Assembly: GCF_019175285.1 (NCBI RefSeq)
Contig: NC_056522.1
Coordinates: forward strand, 68,795,361-68,859,360
From: Sceloporus undulatus
Taxonomy: Eukaryota; Chordata; Lepidosauria; Squamata; Phrynosomatidae
DNA length: 64,000 nucleotides
Direction: 5' to 3'
The notes under the pieces are model-generated. The model was not told the origin of the DNA. It was given only the letters and a program-made list of their open reading frames with translations, and made no database searches. Position 1 is the first letter of the stretch. Each line of letters begins with the position of its first letter. The position numbers and the translations under genes were made by a program. Positions 20,018 to 30,634 of the stretch are shown in pieces.

Positions 20018-20240
20018 AAGCCATCAGATCCTATCTGATCTTGGAAGCTAAGCAGGGTCAGCCCTAGTTAGTACTTGGCTGGGAGACCACCAATGAAAAC
20101 CAGGCAATGTAGGCTATATTTCAGAGGAAAGAAATAGCAAAACTACCTCTGAGTATTCCTTGCCTAAGAAAACCTATGAAATTCATGGGGTTGTCATAAA
20201 CCGACAGGACAGGAGACTTGAAAATACAAACACACAGAGT
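20018..20240 (+). mobile_element. 5S rRNA-headed SINE with Sauria-type tail
   Basis: The head copies the internal promoter part of 5S rRNA (ATCTGATCTTGGAAGCTAAG, CAGGGTCAGCCCTAGTTAGT, ACTTGGCTGGGAGACCACC). It is fused to the tail shared by lizard SINEs and Bov-B (GAGTATTCCTTGCCTAAGAA, CATGGGGTTGTCATAAACCG), ending in an ACAAACACACAG stretch. 5S-Sauria chimeras are known from Anolis. It is not a functional 5S gene. Confidence 0.85.
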
Positions 20241-21462
20241 TTTGTGTATATTAACACACACAGGGAGACTTACCACTCTTCCACATTTGTGATTACCACA
20301 TCCTTCTCTCACTGTGACTCATTTTAGGTATAACCTGCAGACAGCTTAGGCAACGTTGGGTTCGGGGAGTACAAACCAACCCTTGAAGGTGGAATCTAGC
20401 TAAATAGTCAAGTTCAGCATGCATATTAAAGCGAAATTAAATATAGGGTGGGGAAGGGAGGTAGTGAGTATGCACAATAAACCTGGAACACAGATGCTGA
20501 ACCAGCAGTACTGGTTCTGGCTATGTTTTGCATTGAATACGCTTAGAGAGTAACTAGACTTTCGCCATGGTTCCTGTGTCAGTTAAAGTGCCATATGTTG
20601 GTCAGATGGCTGGAGGACAACTGAAAATATATATAATATTTATGCCAATGTTTATGGTGTTTGACCAGGGGTGATTCTGATAGTGCCAATCGGTGGTCTG
20701 GTGCTTTGCTAGATTTTTAGGCCTTGTGGCAGGCCTTGCGTACATACATACATACATGCACACATACATATAGAACGAGGAGAGGGATCAATTATTTTAA
20801 ATTAGAAGACTCTTTCAGAGAACAATGTAGAAAAAAATAGTTCCATATATAATATATGGTCAACAGTCTACACATTGGATCCTTCTTAAAATGGTGGTTA
20901 TTACTTTGTATTACAAAATAACTGGTGTGTGTCCGTGCGCATGCGTGCACACCAGTTAGTTTGTGGAACATTTGTCCTAGCTGAAATAGCAATACATTTT
21001 CTTTACCATGCTGAAACCTCTATTGACACTGGCTGCAGTCTAATTTTTAACATGGAGTCATACAACATAAATATGTAAGTAAAGGTTAAATATTAGGCAA
21101 GCACAATTAGATTTAAGTGGACTAAAATATTAAGAGATGACCAGAAAAAACAAAAACAAAAATGATGAATCTGAGAATCTCAGAACTTTTATCTCCTTGC
21201 AATACAAGGTTGCTCTTAAAACCTCAACACAAGCTCCCATTCTATTACATTACAGAATGACTATAATAGAATTGGAAAGGATACAGAAAAGGGCAATTAA
21301 GGCTTTGACATTATGCCCACTGAACTCAGCAGTTACTTTCAAATAAACATGCACAGACTCAATCTGTCCAATGATCAAAAAGTCTAGGGCACCTCTGTGT
21401 GGAAAGGGCAAACCATTTCAGTGTATTTTTAGTTCCCAAAGAAAGTGCAATTCTAGCACACT
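20241..21462. other. Unique intergenic sequence
   Basis: Only a short (CATA)n tract at about 20740-20770 stands out. A possible LINE trace (an LERIQKRAIKAL-like frame) at 21260-21300 is too short to call. Confidence 0.45.
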
Positions 21463-21807
21463 TACTAGGGACAAAGTCCCATGGAACTCAATTAAATTTA
21501 CTTTGGAGTAAACATGTGGGAAGGCTCTGCTTCTCCATATGTTCTACTGAATAAGTGAGACCTAGTTCTGCGTATCCATGTATAGGATCAGGCTGCATGC
21601 CAAGGCAGCATTCTCAGATTCTGAAATGAAGAACTCAAAGACAGGGTCATCCCTTCACCCCAATAACATGACGAGAGTTTCAATACACAGCATTAACAAT
21701 CAGGCTGTGTCTGGTACCACCGAAGGCATTTACTACCACTAAATAGCTTTTCAAAACAAAATAATTCCACAGAGTTGCAAAGGATCTGTGGTCTTTAGTT
21801 GAGATAA

Positions 21808-21925
21808 AGGAGTGGAGATTATCCAGGCCTCCAGCTGCAGTTCCCAGCATTCAGCATCCTTGGCTATGCCAGTTAGAGCAGCTCGGCATTGCAGTCCAAC
21901 AAAATCTGGTCACCTGCTGACTCCA
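21808..21925. mobile_element. Foldback MITE, family D (hAT-like), worn
   Basis: Contains CTGCAGTTCCCAGCATTCAG and GGCATTGCAGTCCAACAAAA, the two arms of the family better seen at 56075-56195 and 61455-61600. Non-coding. Confidence 0.5.
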
Positions 21926-23615
21926 ATTCTTAATCCTTTGGATATCAGATATTGGAATAAGCATTCCCCCCAACTCTCCCCTCCCTCAAAAGCCCACAGA
22001 AGGTGATTGTCATCTTCCCACCTTGCTTCTGAGCTCCCTAAGGACATTTGCCTGCCTTCCTGCCTATTTGGGCTCCAGCAAAGTATATTAGGAAAGTGCC
22101 ATTCATTATAATGAGGTTATTGCGTCACAAAACACATATACACATCAAGATTTGCCTCTTTATTTCATTTTATTTTTGGCTAAATTAAAAGTTTGAGAGC
22201 AGATATTTGTTTACAAGGAGGGCCACTCACTGAACAGCTGGATTGTTATGACAACTAAGGGTGTGATTTCCCTTAACATGCCCCTTCAGAAACAACATTA
22301 AATGGAACAGTATGTGTTGATAGGGAAACTGTGCAATAACTAAATTAGAAAGAAAGGAAGAAAGCCTTGAAAGTGTTTCATCACCACAGGTAGAAGGTCC
22401 AAATGCAAGCAGAAAGTAAACAGCGTCAGTGATACAGCCAAAGGCAAGAAGACTGGTTCTGAAGCCAGGATGTAAGTAAAGAAGATGATTCACTCCATCA
22501 TGGATTTCCCTTCTGTGTATTACCATCAATGTGACTCTGTTATTGTCCTCAGTGGCTCCTTTGGCTACTTCCTATGGTGAGAGTTATTCTCAAGTGGCCG
22601 TTTTAGGAGCCTTGTAGATGAATCATCCATTTACCAGAAGTGCTTGTTGGAACTGGTCCCTGTGCTACATCAAGGGTTGGTAACTTCTGAGTTAGGAAAT
22701 AGTACTGACAGATGGTGTCTCTGACAATAAGAAATGTATTTGCAGGTCCCCTTAGGAGATGTTTTGAAACTATTCATATGATTGTAGCCATGAGCCTGGA
22801 AGAGTAACCTTTTTGAACTACGGGTTATATTGGATTCTGGGAGCCATAGTCCACAAAAACAAGTTTTCCACTACAGTATATGGAAGATACATATCTGACA
22901 ACTGGCTCCTCCATCTGGGTTAGTATTACCTAGTTTTCAGCAAACCTGGTGCCTTCTGGATGTCACCTCCAGTCTACCCTAGCCATGGTCAGTAGTCAGT
23001 CTGAAGGGCATAATGCTGGATACCTCACACAACATGAAAAGCATCTATCATTACTATTAAACCCATTATCTCAGCAATGGGCAACTGCAGAAGCTCCAAG
23101 GACAATTTTTTGGCTTCCAGAAACTTTTGGAGGCTGCACTAGCCCCCCAAATAAGCAAAAATCAAAAGTGATTGGAGTGATGTTTTGAAGGGGCTGTTAT
23201 CCACTTGAGGTTACAATCACAACTCCTAGAGATTCCCATGTGTGCAAAAATCACCATTTGTTCAACCCCCTGCTGGAAATAAAAATGGCCTGGCTGAGAG
23301 AAGTGATTTGAGTGTAATAACAAACAGCTCCAGGTAAAACTCAAAGTTAAGTTAAAATATTTGGAAGGACAACAACTCAGTTGGTACCACTCTCCTCACA
23401 CAATACACCAGTCTTTTACAATATGGTGGCTTCCAGACAAGATGATCACTCCTATCAGGCTTAACAAGTAGGTTGTGCTGACTGGGTGTGATGAGAGTTA
23501 TAATTGGAAGATATCAGTTCCAGAAAGGCTGTGTTACTTGAAAACAAGATATTAGGATCTATAATAAGTGAGATTCACTACTGTCCTACCTAAGAGGTTT
23601 AGGATTGTTTAAATA
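21926..23615. other. Unique intergenic sequence
   Basis: No gene seen. Fragmentary foldback traces lie near 22800-22880 (GATTCTGGGAGCCATAGTCC) and 22940-23000. Confidence 0.45.
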
Positions 23616-23837
23616 TAGTCAGCTCTTTCTGTCCACAGATTTTGCATCCATTGATTCAATCATCCAGGGCTTGAAAAAATATATATATTTAAAAATCCCA
23701 AATGCAAACCTTGATTTTGTCATTTTATATAAGGGACACTATTTTACAATGCCATTGTATATAATGGGACTTGAACATCCATGGATCCACAGGGGGTCCT
23801 GGAACCAAACCCCAGTGGATACCAAGGCCCCATTGTA
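23616..23837 (+). mobile_element. Tigger-like MITE
   Basis: Ends resemble GTCAGCTCTTTCTGTCCACA and, inverted, the terminal GTGGATACCAAGGCCCCATT. The middle includes TATAATGGGACTTGAACATC. A second copy of the same family is at 62537-62719. Such TA-flanked, sequence-palindromic ends mark pogo/Tigger relatives. No transposase. Confidence 0.7.
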
Positions 23838-25029
23838 TTTAACGTTAACTTAACTGGATTGTGGAATGCAGGGTATGTTACCTGTGAGGTGAAAGGAAAT
23901 GTTTTGAAAAATGTGCATCATGCAAAAACACATCACAGTAACACCTTTTAAAATGGTACCATTTAATGTGTGCCAAGTCCCTCAATTAATGTGGGGCAGA
24001 GGGAGCCCAAACTGCTGTTAACAGCCAGTCTTTTGGCCATTGGCAAACAAATTGTTATCAGTTCATTAATATTCCTAGAACTAAACTCCAGTATCGTTAG
24101 TGTTTTTTCCAGAACGCCTGTCTCGTGATCTTGAAGGTTTTTGAACCCTTCCGTTAAAAATCAAAAGATTGTGCATCGAGGCTAATTATTAACTTCCTAA
24201 CCGAGCACTTGAGCTTTATGTTCCCTGCGATTAAGCTTTGTTCAGAGTGCTTGCCGCTCCAGACAAAGTCCCAAGTCCAAATACCAATGCTGTTTACACA
24301 ACCAAGTTCACCTTCTCCTCTCAGGACTGTCGTCCCAAGCATTATTATAACCCACTGTATTGCCAATAAACATGGGCAAGTCCCCACCACCAGACTGGGA
24401 TCTCTCTGTTTCTATTAATGAAGTGGCCCATGTTTTGTGTGTGTGTGTGTGGGGGGGGGATTATAGTGATCAAGAACTGGTTAAAAAATCTAAGCTGCAA
24501 ACTGGGAGAGGGATTAAACTGTTGTATTGCAAATGTGCTCAACGGCTTTTGCAATTGCATCATTGTACACTAAGATTCATATAGGGTGGGGTGACCGCTT
24601 CCTTTCTCAGCAGAGCTCTTATGGTTTTAACAGCTGCAAGACAGGCAAAAATCCAACGGGTGATGTTTCATTCCATCAACATCTCTGTCAGAAGAAGTTG
24701 GACCTAGTGGATTTCTGCTTGTAGCATAGCAGGTTGGAGATTACACAAAAGTGGTCCTTCCAGAAGACAAAACTATGTGTAACAGAGTCCACTGCAAAGT
24801 GATCTATCCTGAAGCTTAAACTGCAGGAAAAACTAGTGAGATGTTTTCCAAAATACTCAACTCAAGCTATAATCTTTACACACTTATTAACGAATAAATA
24901 CCATGTACACAGCGGGTTTTATTTCTGAGAAAGCGTGGGTTTGTGTTTTTTACTCTATGTATCATTATATTTATTAAATCTAATATAACAGCTGCATGGG
25001 TTCAGATGGAAAGGGATGATATTTAATTT
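23838..25029. other. Unique intergenic sequence
   Basis: A short (TG)n plus G-run lies at 24437-24460. Otherwise nothing recognised. Confidence 0.45.
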
Positions 25030-25437
25030 GGTGTGTTTGTGTCTTCAAGTTGCTTGTTGATTTCATGCGACCCCATGAATTTCCTGGGGTTTTCTTAGGC
25101 AAAGAATACTCAGGCTGAGTCTGCACTGCAGAAATAATCCAGTTTGACACTGCCTTAACTGCCATGGCTCAATGATATGGAATCCTGGGATTTGCAGTTT
25201 GTGTTGGTGCCAGAGCTCTTTGACAAGAGGCTAAATTTCTCACAAAACTACAGATCTCCAAATTCCACGGCATTGAGTCAGGCAGTTAAAGCCACATCAA
25301 ACTACTGTGCATCATTTCTGCAGTGCACATGCAGCCTTAAAGAGGTGGTTTTGCCAGTTCTTTCCTCTGAAATATATTCTGGTACTTGTTGGCAAACTCC
25401 CATCAAAGTACAGTACTAGCCAGGGCTGGCCCTGCTG
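25030..25437 (-). mobile_element. 5S-headed SINE split by a family A MITE
   Basis: On the minus strand the 5S-like head (CAGCCCTGGCTAGTACTGTA, GATGGGAG) lies at about 25390-25437 and the body at 25338-25390. The Sauria-type tail (ATGAATTTCCTGGGGTTTTC on the plus strand) lies at 25030-25112. The MITE at 25113-25336 separates body and tail, so the SINE is the older of the two. Confidence 0.7.
25113..25336. mobile_element. Palindromic MITE, family A
   Basis: Complete palindrome: GGCTGAGTCTGCACTGCAGA at the left, TTTCTGCAGTGCACATGCAG at the right, with AATAATCCAGTTTGACAC and its complement inside. Nested in a 5S-headed SINE. Confidence 0.8.
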
Positions 25438-25438
25438 G

Positions 25439-25589
25439 GGTCCAAAACAAACTGCAGAAACAATCCAGTTCATGACAGCTTTAACTGCCCTGGCTCAGTG
25501 CTAGGGACTCCTGGGAATTTTCTCGTATTGAGGCAGGGCAGTTAAAGCGGTCTCAAACTGGATTATTTTCACAGTGTGTTTTGAACCTT
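25439..25589. mobile_element. Palindromic MITE, family A (short form)
   Basis: GGTCCAAAACAAACTGCAGA at the left and ACAGTGTGTTTTGAACCTT at the right. The centre is shortened to about 150 bases in total. Same end type as the long copy at 1211-1996. Confidence 0.75.
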
Positions 25590-25681
25590 AGTTTCCAAGA
25601 TGAGCCCAGACCTGGGTCCAGGACTCCATGGCACTGAGCTGCATTAATCCTTCAAAACAGATGCAGCCCCAGGCAATGTAA

Positions 25682-25907
25682 GGCTGCACCCGCACTGGAG
25701 AAATAATCCAGTCTGAGACCACTTTAACTGCCATGACTCAGTGATATGGAATTCTGGGAACTGTAGGTTTGAGAGACACTTAGCTTTCTCTGTCAGAGAG
25801 AGCTATGGTCCCACAATAAACTACAGTTCCCAGGATTCCCTAGCACTGAGCCAGGGCTGTTAAAGTAGTCTCAAACTGGATTATTCCTGCAGTGTGTTTT
25901 GGACCTA
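25682..25907. mobile_element. Palindromic MITE, family A
   Basis: Left end GGCTGCACCCGCACTGGAGA, right end CCTGCAGTGTGTTTTGGACC, and matching arms through AATTCTGGGAACTGTAG and CTACAGTTCCCAGGATTCC. The ends are of two types, GGCTGCA at the left and GGTCC at the right. A further fragment lies at about 25618-25670. Confidence 0.8.
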
Positions 25908-26030
25908 AGACTCTGGAGACCAGTGTTCGAATCCCTGCTCGGCCATGAAAACCCACTGGGTGACCTTGGGCAAGCCACACTCTCTCAGCCTCCTCAGGAG
26001 GCAAGCCATGGCAATAACACTGTAACATCA
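25908..26030 (+). mobile_element. Sauria SINE, truncated
   Basis: tRNA-derived head with a B-box-like GTTCGAATCCC at 25926-25936, then AACCCACTGGGTGACCTTGG and CTCTCAGCCTCCTCAGGAGG. The 3' tail is missing. It begins at the right edge of the MITE ending at 25907. Confidence 0.8.
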
Positions 26031-26039
26031 CTCAGTCTG

Positions 26040-26420
26040 CAGCGACACCACAGAAGAGGGAAAAAAGCGAGAGTGCGCACGTGCAAAAAGGAAGCCGGCT
26101 CAGGGTTACTGCGCGTGCGCGAGAAAAACCCAAACCCCTCCCCCTCCCCCTCCCCGTCGAGGAAACTGCGCCAGCTGCGCGAGCTATAATTAGAGGCGGC
26201 GAGGCGCGCATGCGCAATGGCCAGCCAACTCGATTGTCAGTTATTCAGTCCTCCTCCTTCTCTGAGGAGGGAAGAGCTGAGGCCCTTTCCCCCTCCCTGG
26301 AGCCCAAGAGAGGCATCCGTGGCTGCTGACTCCGGCCTTTTATCTCCACGGGTCACCTCCTGGTGAACCAAATATAGTAAACGCCGCGGCTGGAGGCTTT
26401 GCAGCCTGGCTCTCCTTGGC
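26040..26420. promoter_or_regulatory. Isolated CpG-rich block with NRF1 sites
   Basis: Dense CpG in otherwise AT-rich surroundings. CGCGCATGCGCA at 26205-26216 fits the NRF1 consensus exactly and GCGCGTGCGC at 26111-26120 is close. C-rich (CCCCTCC)n boxes lie at 26134-26155, and GGCGGC and ETS-like GGAAG elements are also present. No open frame with coding character starts here. It may be an orphan promoter of a non-coding RNA in either direction. Confidence 0.45.
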
Positions 26421-26549
26421 TGCGACTTAGTGAAAATAAAAAAGGAGATATACACGAGGGAGGGAGGGGGAGGGTTGAGGAAAGAAGGGCAAGCCTTGGA
26501 AAAGGGGCCAGAATTGGGCCTCTTCGTAAGCAGAGTAGAAATAAAACAG

Positions 26550-26700
26550 TTTTGACAGCAGTTTTAACTGTCAGGCCTCCATGCTCTGGAATTCTGGGAA
26601 TGGTCAAATTTAACTAAAAGATGCACTGAAAGACCTAGAGATTCCTAGAGAGAATACTATACTAGCATTTGTAGCTCCTCCAGTGCAGTTCTATGGTCAG
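26550..26700. repeat. Fragments of family A MITE and Tigger-like element
   Basis: TCTGGAATTCTGGGAATGG is family A. AACTAAAAGATGC, AGAGATTCCTAGAGAGAA and CTCCTCCAGTGCAGTTCTATGG belong to the Tigger-like family seen in the IRF2BP2 intron. Confidence 0.5.
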
Positions 26701-26710
26701 TTTCTGTCAG

Positions 26711-27231
26711 AAAAGAGCAGCCATGAAAGAACTAGATAAGATCCTAAAGAATAAAGATACAGAACTGAGCACTTAAGGTCAGAATCGTCCAAGCCGCTGT
26801 ATTCCCCATCACCATGTATGGCTGTAAGAGCTGGATGGTGAAGAAAGTGGACATGAAGAAAGTAAATTCATTTGCGATGTGATGCTGGAGAAGAGTGCTG
26901 AGGATCCCATGGATGGTCAAAAAGACAGACCAATGGGTCCTAGGTCAAGCCAAAACTCTCCCTCAAAGCCAAGATGACAAAAGTGAGGCAGTCATATTTT
27001 GGACGCATCATCAGAAGACATGACTCATTAGAAAAGACCATAATGCTAGGAAAGGTGGAGGGATGTAGAAAGTGAGGAGGGTTGCATGCTACGTGGATGA
27101 ACTCTATTAAGGAGGTCACGAGTGTGAATTTGCCAGAACCAAGAAAGGTAGTGGAGGACAGTTTTGGAGCTGTCTCATCCACAGGGCCACCGTGAGTTGG
27201 GATTAACTTGAGGGCAGTTAACAACAGCAAA
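26711..27231 (+). mobile_element. Bov-B (RTE) LINE 3' fragment
   Basis: Degenerate frames give the RTE C-terminal signature: an MYGCKSWMVKKV-like part at about 26815-26855, WCWRRVLRIPW at about 26882-26915 and a FWTHHQKT-like part near 27000. It ends with GGGCCACCGTGAGTTGGGAT, like the 3' end of Bov-B. Many stops and shifts make it non-functional. Bov-B is also the partner whose tail the lizard SINEs share. Confidence 0.75.
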
Positions 27232-27790
27232 CCATGGATGGTCAGAAAGTCAGATCAATGGGTCCTTGAGCAGATGGTAGACCTGGACAGTGAAGAAAGG
27301 TGACAGGAAGAAAATCAGTTCATTTGAGATGTGGTGCTGGGAAAGAGTGCTGTGGACAGCCAAAAAGATAAACAAATGGGTCCTTGAACAGATCAAGCAA
27401 GAACCTGGAAGCCAAGATTGCAAAACTGACGCTGTCATACTTTGGACACATTGTGAGAAGACACAACTCATTAGAAAAGACAATAATGTTAGGAAAGGTG
27501 GAGAGCAGGAGAAAGAGAAAAGAACACATGTTAGATGGATAGATTTGATCAGGAAGGATATGGGCCTGAATCTACGGTTGCATCCACACTGCAGAAATTA
27601 TCCAGTTTGACACCACTTGTGCTGTTGCCATAACAGACTACCATTCCCAGAATTCTATAGCATTGAGCCATGCAGTTCAAGTGTCAAATGATATTATTTC
27701 GGCAGTGTAGATGATAGGGGGTCTTGGAGATGCCTTATCCATAGGGTTGCCATGTGTCCAGCTAACTTGAGGATAGTTGACAATTATACC
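27232..27790 (+). mobile_element. Second Bov-B (RTE) LINE 3' fragment, split by a MITE
   Basis: Repeats the same region as the preceding copy: ATTTGAGATGTGGTGCTGGG, ACTTTGGACACATTGTGAGA, GAAAGGTGGAGAGCAGGAG. A family A MITE sits at 27576-27714, and the Bov-B end resumes with GGAGATGCCTTATCCATAGG. Heavily mutated. Confidence 0.7.
27576..27714. mobile_element. Palindromic MITE, family A, in Bov-B
   Basis: Left end GGTTGCATCCACACTGCAGA, right end ATTATTTCGGCAGTGTAGAT. Shortened centre with ACCATTCCCAGAATTCTATAG. Younger than the LINE it splits. Confidence 0.75.
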
Positions 27791-28539
27791 TCTGACACAT
27801 CAGGTTTTCTCATTTGTTAAGGAGTTAAAAAAACAACAACAACAGCAAGGTTAGCTTAAAAAGATTGGTTTGGGGACTGCTGCCTCGAGGCTGCAGCTGT
27901 GTATGGTCTCATGGGAATAAGACTCATTGCGCTGGTGTGGAGTAAACATATGTGGGCATGCACTGTTAAGCTGCTCCTGGAATATTCCTACAGAATGCAA
28001 GTGTTTATTTATAGTTACGCATTGGAAAATAGAACTGTAAACTGATATTTTCACATAGTTTGAGTAGATGCCATCCTGGCACCTAAAGTGGATGGGTGTC
28101 CTTAACCTTTGGTTAGTACTCCATTTCTAACATTGTACAATTTCCTTTTAAAAGTTATTAGTCTTCTAACTAAGGAATTATCTTTCTCCTAATCATATTT
28201 TAGCTTTGCTCTTAAAATATTGTTGCATTTTTTAAAATGGAAAAACGATTTGCAACAAAGGTTAATGTAGTTTGTTATCATTTAGATTCTTCACCATCTT
28301 CTTCACAAAGGAACTTAAAAACTTCAGATTTAATAGACTTCTATTTTGCCTCTCCATAAAATTTAGTAGGGCAGTTTACATACAGTAACATATATAAAAT
28401 AGAACCATGGTATTTTTTAAAACTTGGAAATCATCTGGGGATTTATGTTCATGGAGAGCTGTAGACTAACATTTTCAAAATAATAACATACAGATTATTT
28501 TAAAAAATGGTTCAGTAAAATACAGCTATTTTGTTTCAT
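27791..28539. other. Unique AT-rich sequence
   Basis: Nothing recognised apart from a short (AAC)n tract at about 27831-27846 and an old repeat trace near 27905-27985. Confidence 0.45.
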
Positions 28540-29000
28540 AATGTATGTGGAGGAAGATCCCATTTCCAGCAACTGTCCCATCAGGCCCAGGAAAGTATGC
28601 CCCATCAGAGTGTCCACCCTCTCTATGTCATCACTTTTGTCTTATCAGGATTGAATTTCAGCCTGTTTTAACTCAACTGTATCCTCCAGATACTTGATTT
28701 AGCAATGAGGCAGCAGCCAGCTGCTTAGTTACCAAAACAGATCACCGCATGTCAACATACAGATGATATCCAGCTTTAAAGTACCAGAGTAGAGCTCCCA
28801 CTGCAGGTTAATACAAATACCAATATGGGCAACTAGTATTGTTTTCACTGTAAACCCATGTGCATCTCATCAGTTTATGAGTGCCTTCCTCCAAACAACA
28901 CTAAAAGGTGATCCTGTCCCTCACAAGATGTTCCAGTCATTGTAGGAAAGTGCTGCTGTCCACTATGTTGAAGAAAATTGAGGTGTCTAGCCTGAGTATG
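28540..29000 (-). mobile_element. LINE-like 3' region fragment (same family as 36400-37260)
   Basis: CACTTTTGTCTTATCAGGAT, TGAATTTCAGCCTGTTTT and ACAGATGATATCCAGCTTTA resemble the non-coding part of the interspersed family whose coding part is seen at 36.9-37.1 kb. Classification (L2-like) is from memory of similar reptile repeats and is uncertain. Confidence 0.35.
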
Positions 29001-29409
29001 TGGAATGTATGATTTTCCAAATGTGATTGGCTGCTACCCCTATTATCCTTAACTACTGACTATGTTGGGTGGGTCTGCAAGAAGTTTGCAGTCCAATTAC
29101 ATTTGAAGAATCACATGTTCCCTCTCCTTGGTTTAGAACAGTATTAGAAAAGCATTCTTTTTATTGGTTCCTAGAAACAGATAGTACACGAAAGCTATCA
29201 GTGGTTTGACATAACCAGAACAATGCACAACTGAGGAGGATTAAGGAAGGACACCTTATCCAGCTGTGCCTAAATACATTCTGCCCCTGTCTTTGGTGAT
29301 GTCTGATGATTATAGAGCTGATGGTTGATCACTGCTTCTAGAGAAAACCCTAAAATGCACTGATGGTTTCAGCCTCAATTGAAGTAACTAGTCTTTTTAA
29401 GCATATGGG

Positions 29410-30634
29410 GGCATACTCATCAAATTTGCAGATGACACCAAATTAGAAGACATAGCTAACATCCCAGAAGACAGGATCAGAATTCAAAATGACCTGAATA
29501 AACAGGAAAGCTGGGCCAAAGCTAACAAAATGATATTCAACAGAGAGAAATATAAGATACTGCACTTAGGGCAAAAAAATGAAATGCATAGATATAGGAT
29601 GGGTGATACCTGGCTGAATGAAACTACGTGTGAAAGGGATCTGGGAGTCCAAGTAGACTGCAAGCTGAACATGAGTCAACAGTGCGATGTGGCAGCTAAA
29701 AAGGCCAATGCGATCTTAGGCTGCATCAATAGACGTATAGTGTCAAGATCAAGGGAAGTAATAGTGCCACTCTATTCTGCTTTGGTCAGGCCCCACCTGG
29801 AATATTGTGTTCAGTTCTGGGCACCACAATTCAAAAAGGACATTGAGAAACAGGAGTGTGTCCAAAGGAGGGCGACCAAAATGGTGAAGGTTCTGGAAAC
29901 CATGTCCTATGAGGAACGACTTAGGGAGCTGGGGATGTTTAGCCTGGAGAAAAGAAGGTTAAGAGGGGATATGATAGCCCTGTTTAAATATTTGAAGAGA
30001 TGTCATATTGAGGAGGGAGCAAGCTTGTTTTCGGCTGCTCCAGAGGACCCAGAATAATGGATGCAAGCTACAGGAAAAGAGATTCCACCTCAACATTAGG
30101 AACAACTTCCTGACAGTAAGNNNNNNNNNNNNNNNNNNNNNNNNNNNNNNNNNNNNNNNNNNNNNNNNNNNNNNNNNNNNNNNNNNNNNNNNNNNNNNNN
30201 NNNNNNNNNNNNNNNNNNNNGATCTGGAAACCATGTCCTATGAGGAACGACTTAGGGAGCTGGGGATGTTTAGCCTGGAGAAAAGAAGGTTAAGAGGGGA
30301 TATGATAGCCCTGTTTAAATATTTGAAGAGATGTCATATTGAGGAGGGAGCAAGCTTGTTTTCGGCTGCTCCAGAGGACCCAGAATAATGGATGCAAGCT
30401 ACAGGAAAAGAGATTCCACCTCAACATTAGGAACAACTTCCTGACAGTAAGGGCTGTTCGATAGTGGAACAAACTCCCTTGGAGTGTAGTGGAGTCTCCT
30501 TCCCTGGAGGTCTTTAAATAGAGGCTGGATGGCCATCTGTCAGGGATGCTTTGACTGTGATTTCATGCATGGCAGAATGGGGTTGGACTGGATGGCCCTT
30601 GTGGTCTCTTCCAACTCTACGATTCTGTGATTCC
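29410..30634 (+). mobile_element. CR1 LINE, 3' part, interrupted by assembly gap
   Basis: Begins at the FADD-containing RT segment and runs to the CR1 3' end (ATGGCCCTTGTGGTCTCTTC, then ATTCTGTGATTCC units). One frame (29530-30057) gives KCK/YKILHLGQKNEMHRYR-type and [20 protein letters not shown] sequence typical of CR1, then stops. 100 N's at 30121-30220 separate two identical 229-base flanks, so the true element is probably about 330 bases shorter. Confidence 0.9.
30121..30220. other. Assembly gap (100 N)
   Basis: Exactly 100 N's, the usual placeholder for a gap of unknown size. Confidence 0.99.

Noticed and set aside
20018-20240. Functional 5S rRNA gene
   Set aside because: The 5S-like part is incomplete at both ends, mutated and fused to a SINE tail.
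21260-21340. LINE fragment (LERIQKRAIKAL-like frame)
   Set aside because: Too short and without neighbouring LINE sequence.
25908-26030. tRNA gene
   Set aside because: Only a B-box-like GTTCGAATCCC within a Sauria SINE; no cloverleaf.
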